Source: Alcaligenaceae bacterium (GTDB lineage: Bacteria; Pseudomonadota; Gammaproteobacteria; Burkholderiales; Burkholderiaceae_B). Taken from it: DNA of 64,000 nucleotides. The stretch spans positions 1-64,000 of the forward strand of contig CANCMG010000006.1 of assembly GCA_947378965.1 (NCBI GenBank), given 5' to 3'. A program made the position numbers and the translations under genes. The notes beneath the pieces are model-generated. The model had not been told where the DNA came from. It saw nothing but the letters and a program-made list of their open reading frames with translations, and ran no database searches. Shown one piece after another: positions 53,596 through 63,160 of the stretch. The first letter of the stretch is position 1, and each line of letters begins with the position of its first letter.

Positions 53596-54021
53596 TTAGA
53601 ATGCCTGCCGGAGCCAGCCCGAAATCAAATCTAGCTGCGCAGATGCAACACCAATACTGCCATCGCAAGCAATTAATTCCCTACAAATCGAGGGAAACTC
53701 GAAGGAGCTATCGTCTAAGGCTCGCCACTCCTTAATCCGATGCTTCTTTATGTACTGCTGAATCTCGTGCCAGCGGGCGAACTTACCAATGTGCGCCTCT
53801 CCTGTTGCGCCAACCACTTGACCCGCAAGTTCTGGCGGAAGTTTTGCCAGATAGTCTTCTTTAGAAAAATGAAAGCGCCAACTTGATGAAATGACAATAT
53901 CGACCGCATAAGGTCTTAGTGCCTCAGCCAAGCGAGACCCATGAATGAATAAGGCTGACGGCTGCGCCAAGGTTGGATGCAGTACTCCGTCAAAGTCAAG
54001 GAACAATGTTTTTCTGTTCAT
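53596..54021 (-). CDS. HAD-fold hydrolase domain protein (HAD_SAK-like)
   Basis: A 141-aa single-domain protein. TLFLDFDGVLHPTL has the DxD nucleophile motif of haloacid-dehalogenase phosphatases, IVISSSWR the second Ser/Arg motif, and RALDDSSFEF a third acidic motif. This short layout fits the HAD domain found in Swiss-army-knife RNA-repair proteins and phage-defence loci. It is leftward, convergent with the integrase. Substrate unknown; RNA or nucleotide end processing is only a family inference. Confidence 0.78.
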   Translation of the reverse strand: MNRKTLFLDFDGVLHPTLAQPSALFIHGSRLAEALRPYAVDIVISSSWRFHFSKEDYLAKLPPELAGQVVGATGEAHIGKFARWHEIQQYIKKHRIKEWRALDDSSFEFPSICRELIACDGSIGVASAQLDLISGWLRQAF

Positions 54022-54151
54022 GGGTTGTTACTGCGCTTCTTTTGATCCGTTTTGTGTGTCGAAATGCAATTCTTCACAAAGGGGATCAGGCGCCTTGGCG
54101 TACCCTCCGGCATTTCGATGTTGGCTTTGTATCGAGCAAGCCTAGCAATTT

Positions 54152-54730
54152 TCAACGGCTTCCAACAATCTTGGCCAATTGCCTCACCTGCGCTGATGTT
54201 AACGAGGCGATGGATTTGTTTTCTGCTTCTTGTTGTAAGCTAAGTGGCTGAGCCAGTTCGTCAGGTGTCCTCTTTATTCGTTGCAAGAGGATTTCTCCCA
54301 GTCTGCCCATTTTCTTAAGCTCTTGTTGCCTGTCGCGTTTTAATTGCGTCTGATTTTTAAGCCACGTCTCTTTTATTTTTTGTTGATGGCCTTCTGTTGT
54401 TTCAATCTCCCCGGCCATCAATTCGCGTGTATACCGTCCACTGCCTACGCAAATAAGTCTTATCGTTTGTTCTCTGTAGCTACTTAGAGCACCACGTCTA
54501 TCTTTTGGCACAAAATAAAGTCTTGAGACACCCACACCCCATGAGCCGTAATTTGTCACGTTTGCTGTAAAACTTGTGTAGCGCTGTGCGGATAGACATT
54601 TAATTAGCTCAGCTTTTAGGCGAAAGGCTTCGGCGTTAAAGTAAGGTTGGGCGCAAATCGCTCTGCCTAATGTACCGATCGTATCGTGAAGAGTGTCAGG
54701 CACTCCGTCGTCTTGAGAGAATTTGGACAT
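54152..54730 (-). CDS. Unrecognised protein
   Basis: I do not recognise this 192-aa protein (start 54730, MSKFSQDDGVPDTLHDTI; the frame opens 11 codons earlier). The first 90 residues are mixed helix/strand with a tyrosine-rich stretch (SFTANVTNYGSWGVGVSRLY); residues about 105-180 are highly charged and helical (KNQTQLKRDRQQELKKMGRL), probably a coiled coil. No signal peptide or membrane segment. Island cargo between the integrase and Zorya. Confidence 0.6.
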   Translation of the reverse strand: MSKFSQDDGVPDTLHDTIGTLGRAICAQPYFNAEAFRLKAELIKCLSAQRYTSFTANVTNYGSWGVGVSRLYFVPKDRRGALSSYREQTIRLICVGSGRYTRELMAGEIETTEGHQQKIKETWLKNQTQLKRDRQQELKKMGRLGEILLQRIKRTPDELAQPLSLQQEAENKSIASLTSAQVRQLAKIVGSR

Positions 54731-54859
54731 AATTGTTGCTAACCAACCCGTAACCAGTGCCATGTATCAATGATAGAGGCTAGGTGTCTCACTCGATGAG
54801 ACAGCTCACGAAGTAAATTAGCTTAGCTCGATTAAAAACTAGAACTAGGGGTCGCTAGT

Positions 54860-55672
54860 ATGGATGAAAACTGGATGGAGAGGGTCGCCGAGCTGATACA
54901 GGCTAAGCAGTTCGGTCAGGCTATCACAATACTGAAAGTAACCATTGCCGAAGATCCGACCAATTGGAACGCCTGGTACTTGATAGGTCAGTGTTTTCGA
55001 TACTTAAACGATTTTGACTCCGCAGTTGAGTGCTTGATACGGGCTCATCATTTTGCAACAGATCAGCGACCTTCAGTACTTTTAGCTCTTGGAATCGCTT
55101 ATCAATTGCAAGGCGAACTAGATGAAGCCGTTAAAACACTGGAGAGTGCCCTATCACTAGACCCAAATCACGTGACAGCGTGCAACAGCCTGGCCCTCAC
55201 CTATAAACGGTTGGAGCAGTATGAAAAATCCATAGAGACATATGAACGTGGTGTTCAGGCGCTTACGCGAAAATTCGTACACAGCCTAGAAAATAACGCC
55301 AGTAACAAAATAATCAAACACGTTGATACGCCCTCAAATCTATGGACGCAGTACGCATCGTGGGGTGCGTTGTATCTAGTGCGCTCACTCTATCCTGCTT
55401 CGACACGCCTTTTGCTCCCTACTAGCATTAGCGCGGCCGACGAAGAACAAAAAGAAACCCACAAAGGCCTGTATTGGACAGAGCAGCAAGCAGAAAATGG
55501 CGAGTGTTCTTGTTACGTCTTGCCAAACTTTTTTAATACGTACCGCGAGCATTTAAGGGGAAATAATCTGTACGCGACGATGACCGCTAATCGAGGGCTA
55601 GTACTAGAACTTGTAGGTAGAAATGACGAGGCCGAGAAGCATTTTTACGAAGCTAGCTATTTTGAATCCTAA
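54860..55672 (+). CDS. TPR-repeat protein
   Basis: A 270-aa cytoplasmic protein with about four tetratricopeptide repeats in the first 150 residues: NWNAWYLIGQCFRYLNDFDS, PSVLLALGIAYQLQGELDEA, HVTACNSLALTYKRLEQYEK. The C-terminal half holds another helical pair (NRGLVLELVGRNDEAEKHFY). It lacks a signal peptide and probably is a protein-binding scaffold. An AGGGG lies about 10 bases before the ATG. It is followed closely by a small membrane protein; the two may be co-expressed. Confidence 0.82.
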   Translation: MDENWMERVAELIQAKQFGQAITILKVTIAEDPTNWNAWYLIGQCFRYLNDFDSAVECLIRAHHFATDQRPSVLLALGIAYQLQGELDEAVKTLESALSLDPNHVTACNSLALTYKRLEQYEKSIETYERGVQALTRKFVHSLENNASNKIIKHVDTPSNLWTQYASWGALYLVRSLYPASTRLLLPTSISAADEEQKETHKGLYWTEQQAENGECSCYVLPNFFNTYREHLRGNNLYATMTANRGLVLELVGRNDEAEKHFYEASYFES

Positions 55673-55693
55673 TCAACTAAAAAATTCAAAGAT

Positions 55694-56134
55694 ATGAAAT
55701 ACGTCAACGGGTTTTTAACCCTCATCCTAGCCAGCGCGGGGTTGTATTTTTGGATTGCTCTCTACAGCTGGTGGAGAGTCTGGAGGGGCGAACGGTTGAC
55801 GGAAAAATTCGTCAGATATATGCGTTACGCCTTTTTCACTTACGTAGTCGTGCTTGTAATGTTTGGCGGCCTAAGGTATTTAGAGGATGTTCAACCAGCG
55901 TCTGAGACGATTAGTGCCAAGCCTAAGGAACGCAAACTATCATTCGTCGCAAAAGCGGTGATGACACTGAAGTCTGAAAAAGCTTTCTTAACGGAGTGTC
56001 AGTTAACAAATAACAAAAAATTTTGCGACGCAATCAACGAGCAAGTGAGCGAGTGCATCAAAACCAGTGACAGTAAATACGTTATGTATGAAAATGTTAT
56101 TGCAGACTGCCAATTAAAAGCCATACCTAAATAG
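55694..56134 (+). CDS. Small two-helix membrane protein
   Basis: A 146-aa protein I do not recognise. Two hydrophobic helices (FLTLILASAGLYFWIALY and YAFFTYVVVLVMFGGLRYL) flank a short basic loop; the C-terminal 75 residues are outside or inside the membrane and contain four cysteines (TECQL, KFCDA, SECIK, ADCQL) that could form two disulfides if periplasmic. It begins 21 bases after the TPR gene. Confidence 0.65.
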   Translation: MKYVNGFLTLILASAGLYFWIALYSWWRVWRGERLTEKFVRYMRYAFFTYVVVLVMFGGLRYLEDVQPASETISAKPKERKLSFVAKAVMTLKSEKAFLTECQLTNNKKFCDAINEQVSECIKTSDSKYVMYENVIADCQLKAIPK

Positions 56135-56227
56135 CGGCCATCGATAAAATAGGCAAAATTGCTTCGGTGCGCTGTTCGCTAACCTACAAGCCTGTTAAAT
56201 ACCTTTTAGACGCACTAAGGCCGTCCA

Positions 56228-57025
56228 ATGCTAAGACAATTATTAATAGATGACTTCAAAATTGACCTGCCAATTTCTGGCGGCACGGGGCAAAGCATTG
56301 GCGACCCAATCGTGATTGAGACGCAACACAAACACGTGGCTAGTCGAGCTGAGATGGATATTCTTCGGTGCATCAACAAGCAACTGGGCAGGCACTGGCG
56401 CTTGGTAGGCAAAGTTCGAATTAACGACGATCTTAACTGCGACATAGAAAAGGTTTCGTTTGAAGCAAAATATCCAGAAGGCGATGAGGTTATTACGGAT
56501 ACTCGAAACTTTTATTTTGATATCTCAGCCTTAAATCTTGACGAAGATAAGACCACACCGACCTGTTATGTGAGTGTCGGCGAAGATGGCAGATTCAATG
56601 TGCCCTATCAACTTGGCTGGGTCAATTTTACAAACAGTATTGATAACGAGGCCGTTCAGGCCGGTGCGGGCCTGTCGGTCGCTTATGACGCACCGTGTAA
56701 CAAGGTCACCGTTTTTATTTATGACAAAGCCCTTGCGGTTATTGACCCCGTTATAGCCACAGCGTTACTTGATGATGAGTTCAGCAAAGCGAAGGCAGAC
56801 ATACTGACGAGAAAACCGCAGGCAAAACAGATCAATTCGGTAAGTGAAGATAATTTTCGATTTAGCGCCTTTGACATTGACGGCGACTATTCCGCCGTCA
56901 TGTTGGGTATTAAGGAAAACAACTTTGTTAAAACCCGCGCTACAATGTTTGAGACTAAAGAACAGTATGTTTTTAAATGTCTGATGGAGTCACTGACAGC
57001 GATTACTGCGCTAACAAACAGCTGA
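56228..57025 (+). CDS. Unrecognised 265-aa protein
   Basis: No family is recognised. The protein is soluble, acidic and mixed alpha/beta, with no signal or membrane segment. Notable stretches are ISGGTGQSIGDPIVIETQHK near the N-terminus and RFSAFDIDGDYSAVMLGIKE near the C-terminus. Coding is supported by length, lack of stops and neighbouring gene spacing rather than homology. Island cargo upstream of Zorya. Confidence 0.6.
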   Translation: MLRQLLIDDFKIDLPISGGTGQSIGDPIVIETQHKHVASRAEMDILRCINKQLGRHWRLVGKVRINDDLNCDIEKVSFEAKYPEGDEVITDTRNFYFDISALNLDEDKTTPTCYVSVGEDGRFNVPYQLGWVNFTNSIDNEAVQAGAGLSVAYDAPCNKVTVFIYDKALAVIDPVIATALLDDEFSKAKADILTRKPQAKQINSVSEDNFRFSAFDIDGDYSAVMLGIKENNFVKTRATMFETKEQYVFKCLMESLTAITALTNS

Positions 57026-57118
57026 TCTCCCTTCACCATCATTTGCAAAAGTTAAGCCAACAACCCGTGAACTTTGGCCAGCAATTTATGATGTCAGCGG
57101 ATTTTAGTTAAACCCAAG

Positions 57119-57709
57119 CTATAAAGAATGAATCAGCTTATCGATCTCATCATCATTACTTGGTAGCCGCGCGTACTCGTACGGTTTAAAGATGGTTTTC
57201 TTTCCAAGATAATTTAGGCTCCCTGCGAGACCAATTAAACTAGCGCCTTTAATTTCGCTCTCAGCTCTTAAAACAGGAGTAAAGCCAGATCGATCTAAAG
57301 ACAAGGCACGACTATAGGGGACAACTGCATTGCCTTGAACGGCGTCGGATTGCATCACGAGTCGACCAGTCAATTCAATATGTTTCTGGTTTGCGAAACG
57401 CCATTCACCCCATGCTGACGAGTACTCGTAGCCATCCCAAAAACCAAGAATTAGAAACTTAGAATTTTCTCTAAGATATAAGATGACGTAATTATCGTTT
57501 TGCGATGAATTTTCAAGACCCTTCATTTCGAAAAATCGATTCCCCATCACGTAAGTACCTACCCAATTAAATCCTCGAAATAGATCATCCTCTTTTACAA
57601 TCATTGCGCCTTTCCTTGAACAACTAACTAAAGTTTTAATATATGTCTTTCCATTCGAATGTTGAAGATGGGGTATCCGGTTAAAGGTTTTTTTTGCACT
57701 TGTGGCCAA
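57119..57709 (-). CDS. Unrecognised 196-aa protein
   Basis: No family is recognised. The N-terminus is basic (MATSAKKTFNRIPHLQ); the body is rich in strands and aromatics (FWDGYEYSSAWGEWRFANQK), suggesting a small beta-rich fold. No cleavable signal is obvious. It is convergent with the 265-aa gene, with a 93-base gap. Start uncertain because no clear ribosome site precedes 57709. Confidence 0.5.
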   Translation of the reverse strand: MATSAKKTFNRIPHLQHSNGKTYIKTLVSCSRKGAMIVKEDDLFRGFNWVGTYVMGNRFFEMKGLENSSQNDNYVILYLRENSKFLILGFWDGYEYSSAWGEWRFANQKHIELTGRLVMQSDAVQGNAVVPYSRALSLDRSGFTPVLRAESEIKGASLIGLAGSLNYLGKKTIFKPYEYARLPSNDDEIDKLIHSL

Positions 57710-57800
57710 GGCTAATGAATTTATAAATAAGCTGAGTCAAAGCATTAGTACGTTGCATTTGATTTTTATATCCTGTCATTTATTTGCACAATGCGCAGCT

Positions 57801-58157
57801 TTATTTGACCCAGCAAATCTCATGCTCACGAAGCCCATGCTCCCTCTCAACACTCTTCAAATTTAGCAAACTCTTCGTCGCCCAGACTCGCATAAAGGAA
57901 GTGGGGCAATCCCAGTTATCAACATCGCTCACCACACAGCGCGGCTCGATTTGACTGAGTTGTTCGCCAGCGACGGATTTACCACTTAGCGTAACCGTTT
58001 TTAATGCCCCATCAACTATAAAATCCATTGAAACGCGGTCAACGCACGCGCCTTTGCAGTTTGTACCAACTAGACAGGCTTCGATAACAACGCCATAGGT
58101 CTTCGCCAAGGGGTTTGACGAAACACAGAGGCATATTACAAAAAATAGTTTTTTCAT
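57801..58157 (-). CDS. Small secreted cysteine-rich protein
   Basis: A 118-aa protein beginning MKKLFFVICLCVSSNPLAKT, a signal peptide, behind a GAGG site that fixes the start at 58157. The mature part holds several cysteines (EACLVG, TNCKGACVDR, RCVVSDVDNWDCPTSF, EICWVK), enough for disulfide bonding in the periplasm. Family unknown. Confidence 0.6.
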   Translation of the reverse strand: MKKLFFVICLCVSSNPLAKTYGVVIEACLVGTNCKGACVDRVSMDFIVDGALKTVTLSGKSVAGEQLSQIEPRCVVSDVDNWDCPTSFMRVWATKSLLNLKSVEREHGLREHEICWVK

Positions 58158-58810
58158 TTCGTCAAACCTCAGTTGATAATCAGAATACCGTAACCTGGCA
58201 CTGTATGATTGAACGACAACAGCGGCGAAACACATTAGGGGGTGAACATGCTGAAATTACCGCTTGTGGGGGTATTTCACGGCATCGTGACCGGTCGTTT
58301 CACGCTATTGTGACCGCGTAGGTCTACTTCTGACTCCCACTAAAAAGGGATGGATCACCCTCCCGCTTGGTTGCCTAAACCTTAGGCCACAACCGTTTCC
58401 GCGTACGCCTTGCCCGGGGGACAGGTTGGTCAGGGCGTCGACCCATGTCTTGATTTTGTTGCAAGTGTAAATGAAGATTTAAGTAGAAAAGCCGAAAAGA
58501 TGAGTGCCTCAATCAATGAGGCATCAGACTGATGATATCGATCATTTAAGCAAGCGATATTGCTATTGAAAACTTTCATTTGTAATTGAGTCTAAGACTC
58601 AGTTAAATGTCATATGTATTATGGGGCCAGCCTTAGCTGTTATGCTTCAAAAGGTGTTTAGCATCATGATGTACATGTTAAATGAAGGATTTTTTGCTGA
58701 GTTTCCGTTCCAAACAACATCAAACATAAACTTAATTTCAGCCAATGTTTACCTCTGTCTGGATTTTGTATTTGTTACGAAAATTTAGATTTCTACACAA
58801 GGGTTAAAGC
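58158..58810. other. Leader region of the Zorya operon
   Basis: About 650 bases without a supported gene. At 58276-58318 two similar units lie in tandem (TTTCACGGCATCGTGACCGG / TTTCACGCTATTGTGACCG), reminiscent of an IS21-type end. The part from 58460 is AT-rich and probably holds the zorA promoter; no specific operator is recognised. Confidence 0.4.
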
Positions 58811-60841
58811 GTGAACTTATTCACTGAGACTGGACTTGCAGTTCAAAAGGCTGTGCTCTTTATTGCTGGGTTACTTAAGCAGCCTGAGACACCCGGCCTC
58901 ATTTGTTTATTGATAGTTTTATTTTTATTCATTGCCTTGGCTGTATTTTTGCGCAGCTATCGAGAAGAAAAAAATGCATTGTTATGGATGAATGGAATTG
59001 TAGGAAAAAAGAATCCTAGTTTTTCATCTGACATTGATCTCCTGCATGCGTCAGTTAATAAAGGGAAAAATGCAAGTAAGGAGCGAGAAGCTCTTGCTTT
59101 TGCGTGGGGTAAGTATCGAGAAACTCTAGTTCATCACGAAGAAGGTGGCGCTCTTGTTTTGCGTAACTCGGTCCGACCTTCAGCGTTCATTAATTTAGAT
59201 GATCTAGGTTTTGGTCCAAGGTTTTCAAGAGTTGTTCCAGGCCTATTTGTCTCGACAAGTCTGTTTTTAACCTTTTTGGGGCTTGTATCTGCGCTGAACT
59301 CCATGGCCGATGGCAGTGGTATTAACAGCGGAACTATGACAAATTTGCTGAGTATTGCATCCGCAAAATTTATTATGTCGTTGACAGGATTACTGTGCTC
59401 AATTGTATTTACGATTGTGATTAAAAATAGAGCACAAAAAATCCAAGTAATAGTCGCGAATCTTTGCTCGAATATTGAGGAAAATCTCAGCTTTATGAGC
59501 TTAGAGGATCTTGCTGCAGAACAGCTTATCGCCATAAGAGAGCAACGAGAACATTTCCGATTAATTGGTATGGAGCTTGTTGCTGAATTAGGCAGGCCTC
59601 TTAGAGAAGAGCTGCCTGTTGCGATATCTAAAGCTATTGCAAATGCAATGGATCCATTATTGAGTAAGTTGCAAACTACAGGTGTCGATAATGTAGGTGC
59701 AATGGTGAAAGACCTTTCATCGCAATTTACAGAAGGTGTCGGTAAAGCATTGGCAGATGCGTCCTCCAATCTTTCTAAAGCTGGCGATCGCCTTGCTTCC
59801 CTTTCAGATCGTATGGATCAAAGCTCGGGGAAGATGGGTTTCGAGATGGAGTCTGCTGTAGGACGGTTAGCGCAGTCCCTTGACGAACTCCACAAAACGA
59901 TGCAATCGGCAGGTAACGATGTGAGTGGGTCTTTCAGCAAAGGTGCGGAGGAGCTGCTCGCAATAATAAGTCGGACTCTTGACAGCATAAGTAAAAATAC
60001 TGAGGAAAGCTCACGCACAATGAAAGAGGCAGTGGACGGGATGGTAGGCGCAGCTGAACAAATCCGTCTACAAATCGGAAAGGCGACAGAAAACGCTGTT
60101 GAGGTAACCAATAAAGAGGTGAAGAAAATCGGAATAGAGGTAGGAGATGCAATTAAGTTAACTGGCGCAACGGTTGAAAATAGTTTGAATCAAAGCTCAA
60201 TTGAGGTATTGAAGGCTGCTTCAGAATTCTCCACTAAGTTGAGTAAAGATTTGCTTGAACCGCTGGCAGAGGTTGCAGAAGGATTGAACTCAGTCGCCGC
60301 CACGATTAAGTCAGGAACTTCAGATCTACGACATATGTCCGACGGGGTGAAAGCTGGCGCTGAGGCGTCCCAAAAAGCTGCGGGCACCTTTGACCTTGCA
60401 TCAAACAGCTTAATTAAATCTATCGGACCAATTAGAGAAACCACCGAGCGTATTCAGAACTCGTTACAGTCTGTAGAGGACACAACTAAGCAAGTAGGCA
60501 ATCTAATTATTCGCTCATCAGAGTTAACTGCAAAGTCTGCTCAAGAAGCATTGCAATCCGCTGTCACAATCTTGACGGCTAAGTCAGCAGCCGTAAATGG
60601 AACATTAGATCTAATTACTGAAGTTTTAGGACGTTTGAGAGGACAAGGGGAGCGTTTAGACATAATGGACGAGAAACTCGGATACGCCTTTGACAGATAC
60701 ACAACGGAAGTAGAAGGTGCGGTCGATGCTATGCGCGAACATTTTTCGGAAATGATAAGGAAAATAAGTCCTGCGCTTGACACCTTACGAGAAGTTGTGG
60801 AACAGGCAGAAGAATTTAGACCGAAGTCTGGGAGGCCGTAA
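58811..60841 (+). CDS. zorA: Zorya anti-phage protein ZorA (MotA/ExbB-like)
   Basis: A 676-aa inner-membrane motor stator subunit starting at GTG with AAGGG upstream. Membrane segments lie at about 29-47, 143-163 and 184-205 (LFVSTSLFLTFLGLVSALNS; SLTGLLCSIVFTIVIKN), the MotA/TolQ core. Residues about 210-676 form a long helical tail with heptads (for example SSNLSKAGDRLASLSDRMDQ), the cytoplasmic rod typical of ZorA and needed for defence in the studied systems. It forms an ion-driven complex with ZorB. The one-base overlap with zorB shows coupling. Confidence 0.93.
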   Translation: MNLFTETGLAVQKAVLFIAGLLKQPETPGLICLLIVLFLFIALAVFLRSYREEKNALLWMNGIVGKKNPSFSSDIDLLHASVNKGKNASKEREALAFAWGKYRETLVHHEEGGALVLRNSVRPSAFINLDDLGFGPRFSRVVPGLFVSTSLFLTFLGLVSALNSMADGSGINSGTMTNLLSIASAKFIMSLTGLLCSIVFTIVIKNRAQKIQVIVANLCSNIEENLSFMSLEDLAAEQLIAIREQREHFRLIGMELVAELGRPLREELPVAISKAIANAMDPLLSKLQTTGVDNVGAMVKDLSSQFTEGVGKALADASSNLSKAGDRLASLSDRMDQSSGKMGFEMESAVGRLAQSLDELHKTMQSAGNDVSGSFSKGAEELLAIISRTLDSISKNTEESSRTMKEAVDGMVGAAEQIRLQIGKATENAVEVTNKEVKKIGIEVGDAIKLTGATVENSLNQSSIEVLKAASEFSTKLSKDLLEPLAEVAEGLNSVAATIKSGTSDLRHMSDGVKAGAEASQKAAGTFDLASNSLIKSIGPIRETTERIQNSLQSVEDTTKQVGNLIIRSSELTAKSAQEALQSAVTILTAKSAAVNGTLDLITEVLGRLRGQGERLDIMDEKLGYAFDRYTTEVEGAVDAMREHFSEMIRKISPALDTLREVVEQAEEFRPKSGRP

Positions 60842-61839
60842 TGCGCGGTGCTCGTTCGGCTCAAGCTCACGAGGAGGAAGAGGAAAGCGTATTTGTCTCA
60901 ATGACTGATATGACAATTAGCTTTTTATTTATTCTTATGATTTTGCTAGCTTTTTTTGCGAGTCAATTTAGCGAAGATGATAAGGTTCCAAAGCCCGAGT
61001 ACGATAGAGTAGTTACTCAACGCAATCTCGCAAATTCGAAGGTTGAAGAGCTCACATTAAAGGTAACTGCATTAAAAAATGAACTTGAGGCTACAAATAA
61101 AAAAAATACGCAACTAGAAAGGGAAGTTGGATTACTAAAAGAAGAAATAATAAGACTAAAAGAAGAAATAAAAAAACTAAAAGAATTATTAAATTCACTG
61201 GATAAGCGAGATCCGCTTGAAAAGTATCTAAAAGATAGCGCCGCGATCCGCAAAACAATTCTTGAAACTTTAAGAGACCAGTTAAAAATTGATTTCCCAA
61301 CACTTGATGTAATTGTTAACGAGCAGTCTGATGCGTTGCATTTTCAAGGTGATGGTTTGTTCGCTTTTAATTCGTCTGAATTAAGTCCGATCAAGCGTCC
61401 GATAGTCGAGGCGATTGCAAAGCGCCTGAATGAAATTCTTCCTTGTTATACAACTGGTCCTAGGTCGAATCTAAAGGATGGATGCAATTCAACGCGAGCT
61501 ACTATTGAAGCAGTGCAAATCGAGGGCCATACTGATTCCATTGGCACACCTGAATCTAATTTGCAGCTTTCGACTCAGCGCGCAAATACAACATTTACAA
61601 CGATGCATGCGCACGCACGTGACTTGTTGCTTCATAAAAATATTCGAAATCAATCTGTGCTGTCCGTTGCTGGTTATGGAGATATGAGGCCAATTGCAGA
61701 TAACCGTACCGAAAAAGGGCAAGCTACCAATCGACGAATAGATCTCAGAATTATCATGTATACGCCGAGCGATTTAAATGAAATTCAACGCATTAGGGAT
61801 GCGTTGAATTCAGGCCAACCAATGGTTCGTGTTCAATGA
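60841..61839 (+). CDS. zorB: Zorya anti-phage protein ZorB (MotB/OmpA-like)
   Basis: A 332-aa single-pass inner-membrane protein. The helix is about residues 24-42 (MTISFLFILMILLAFFASQ), preceded by Asp23 in VSMTDMTISF, the ion-carrying aspartate position of MotB/ZorB. Residues about 60-125 are a charged coiled coil (KEEIIRLKEEIKKLKELL), and about 150-310 an OmpA-like peptidoglycan-binding domain (IEGHTDSIGTPESNLQLS; ATNRRIDLRI). It anchors the ZorAB motor to the cell wall. ATGA overlap joins it to zorC. Confidence 0.94.
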   Translation: MRGARSAQAHEEEEESVFVSMTDMTISFLFILMILLAFFASQFSEDDKVPKPEYDRVVTQRNLANSKVEELTLKVTALKNELEATNKKNTQLEREVGLLKEEIIRLKEEIKKLKELLNSLDKRDPLEKYLKDSAAIRKTILETLRDQLKIDFPTLDVIVNEQSDALHFQGDGLFAFNSSELSPIKRPIVEAIAKRLNEILPCYTTGPRSNLKDGCNSTRATIEAVQIEGHTDSIGTPESNLQLSTQRANTTFTTMHAHARDLLLHKNIRNQSVLSVAGYGDMRPIADNRTEKGQATNRRIDLRIIMYTPSDLNEIQRIRDALNSGQPMVRVQ

Positions 61840-63149
61840 AGCTATCGGATCTTCTAAAACAACCAAGAGGCTTTACGTCCCCAACTATTCCGTCTTTACA
61901 ACGGATAAACGTGGCATCAGAACGTATTTTGAATCGTTGGCCAGACATTGTGTTACTGCCGCCAGAGAAGGACAGGGAAAGACTAGTGGCAGAGATGTTC
62001 AGACGTGTAAAAGAAAACTCTTGGATAGGCACACGTTTGTCTTTTGTAAACTCTGCGGCGAGAGCCCTTTTTGATGAAGAAAGAAGTTCGCGCCCCGATT
62101 TAGCTGAATTGCGTGATTTTTATTACAGAGAGATTGTGGTCTCAGTTAGCCGCAGTTTTTTGGGTGCAATGTTTTCAATCTATATAAGCACTTTTAATCC
62201 TGACGCGATCCATACAAAAATGCTTGCTAAGGCGCTTGAAGCCGCAAGCAATAAACTCGGATCAAGATGGCAACAGTTGTTGGATTTAATTCCTGAAATT
62301 TTAACCGTTAACTTAGCGGCTAAATCGATTGCAATTCGTATGGTTGGCATGGAAAAGCCATGGGATGGTTTAAAAAAACTGGGCCTTCGTAGTCCCCATG
62401 CTCCTGGTTTAATGGATTTTGCTCACCATCAGTACATAGAGCGATTAATTCCTAAGTTGCACGAACGAAGTGTGATGGAGCGTTTGTTAGTTTGGCTTAA
62501 ACCCGATGGGCAAGAAGCTAGGAATTCGGGCTCAGGCGCTGCAGTCTTGGCTCTCCTCCGTGCATCAAACAGGAATCAACAAAGTGACGATGACCGGTTT
62601 TACTTGTATGAGAACTTAGTTCTTATTTACGGTGATCCTCGAGTTAAAAAAAGTAGTCCTTGGATCAATGTACCCGAGTCCGAGATGGCAGGACTATTTA
62701 CATGGTTGACCGGTGAAAATATTAAGTTTTTTCTCGATGTGGTCTCGAAAGTGGAGGAGAGCCACATGTGGGAGCCAAGACGTAATTTTTGGCTAAAACT
62801 CTATACCCAAGGGCGTATTAGTGCCGCTTGGGTAGCTTTTAGTCCCGACGGGGCAATTGAGGCGAGAAAGATTCGTTCTGATTCAGGATCGGGAAGTTCA
62901 ATAAATTTTGGAAGGCAGAATGCTAGCAGTAGAAAAGATATTTCACTTCTAATTTTAAAGATAGGAAATAAAATTGTTGTTGAAGGATCGCACAGCTACA
63001 AGGTATATATTTTTGACGATCGATCTGCAAACGCGCCAAAACTTTATGAAAAGATCTATGACTGTGAATTAATTCGTCTTAAAGCTGTTGATGGTTTAGC
63101 ACGAGCCCATACAGGGTATTGGCAAGACTGGGTAATGCGAAATCTTTAG
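61836..63149 (+). CDS. zorC: Zorya anti-phage protein ZorC (EH-signature domain)
   Basis: A 437-aa cytosolic protein in the third position of a type I Zorya operon. The C-terminal half carries Glu- and His-containing segments (SKVEESHMWEPRRNFWLKLY; EGSHSYKVYIFDD) consistent with the EH-signature domain that defines ZorC. In type I systems ZorC binds DNA and works with ZorD after ZorAB senses phage. It overlaps zorB by four bases and is followed 11 bases later by zorD. Identity rests on position and these motifs. Confidence 0.85.
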   Translation: MKLSDLLKQPRGFTSPTIPSLQRINVASERILNRWPDIVLLPPEKDRERLVAEMFRRVKENSWIGTRLSFVNSAARALFDEERSSRPDLAELRDFYYREIVVSVSRSFLGAMFSIYISTFNPDAIHTKMLAKALEAASNKLGSRWQQLLDLIPEILTVNLAAKSIAIRMVGMEKPWDGLKKLGLRSPHAPGLMDFAHHQYIERLIPKLHERSVMERLLVWLKPDGQEARNSGSGAAVLALLRASNRNQQSDDDRFYLYENLVLIYGDPRVKKSSPWINVPESEMAGLFTWLTGENIKFFLDVVSKVEESHMWEPRRNFWLKLYTQGRISAAWVAFSPDGAIEARKIRSDSGSGSSINFGRQNASSRKDISLLILKIGNKIVVEGSHSYKVYIFDDRSANAPKLYEKIYDCELIRLKAVDGLARAHTGYWQDWVMRNL

Positions 63150-63160
63150 GAAATAAAAAT

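Noticed and set aside
58276-58318. A complete insertion sequence upstream of Zorya
   Set aside because: Only a short tandem motif is seen; there is no transposase frame on either strand.
58811-61839. A flagellar motA/motB or tolQ/R pair
   Set aside because: ZorA has a tail of more than 400 residues and both genes are overlapped by zorC in a defence context, which flagellar or Tol operons do not show.
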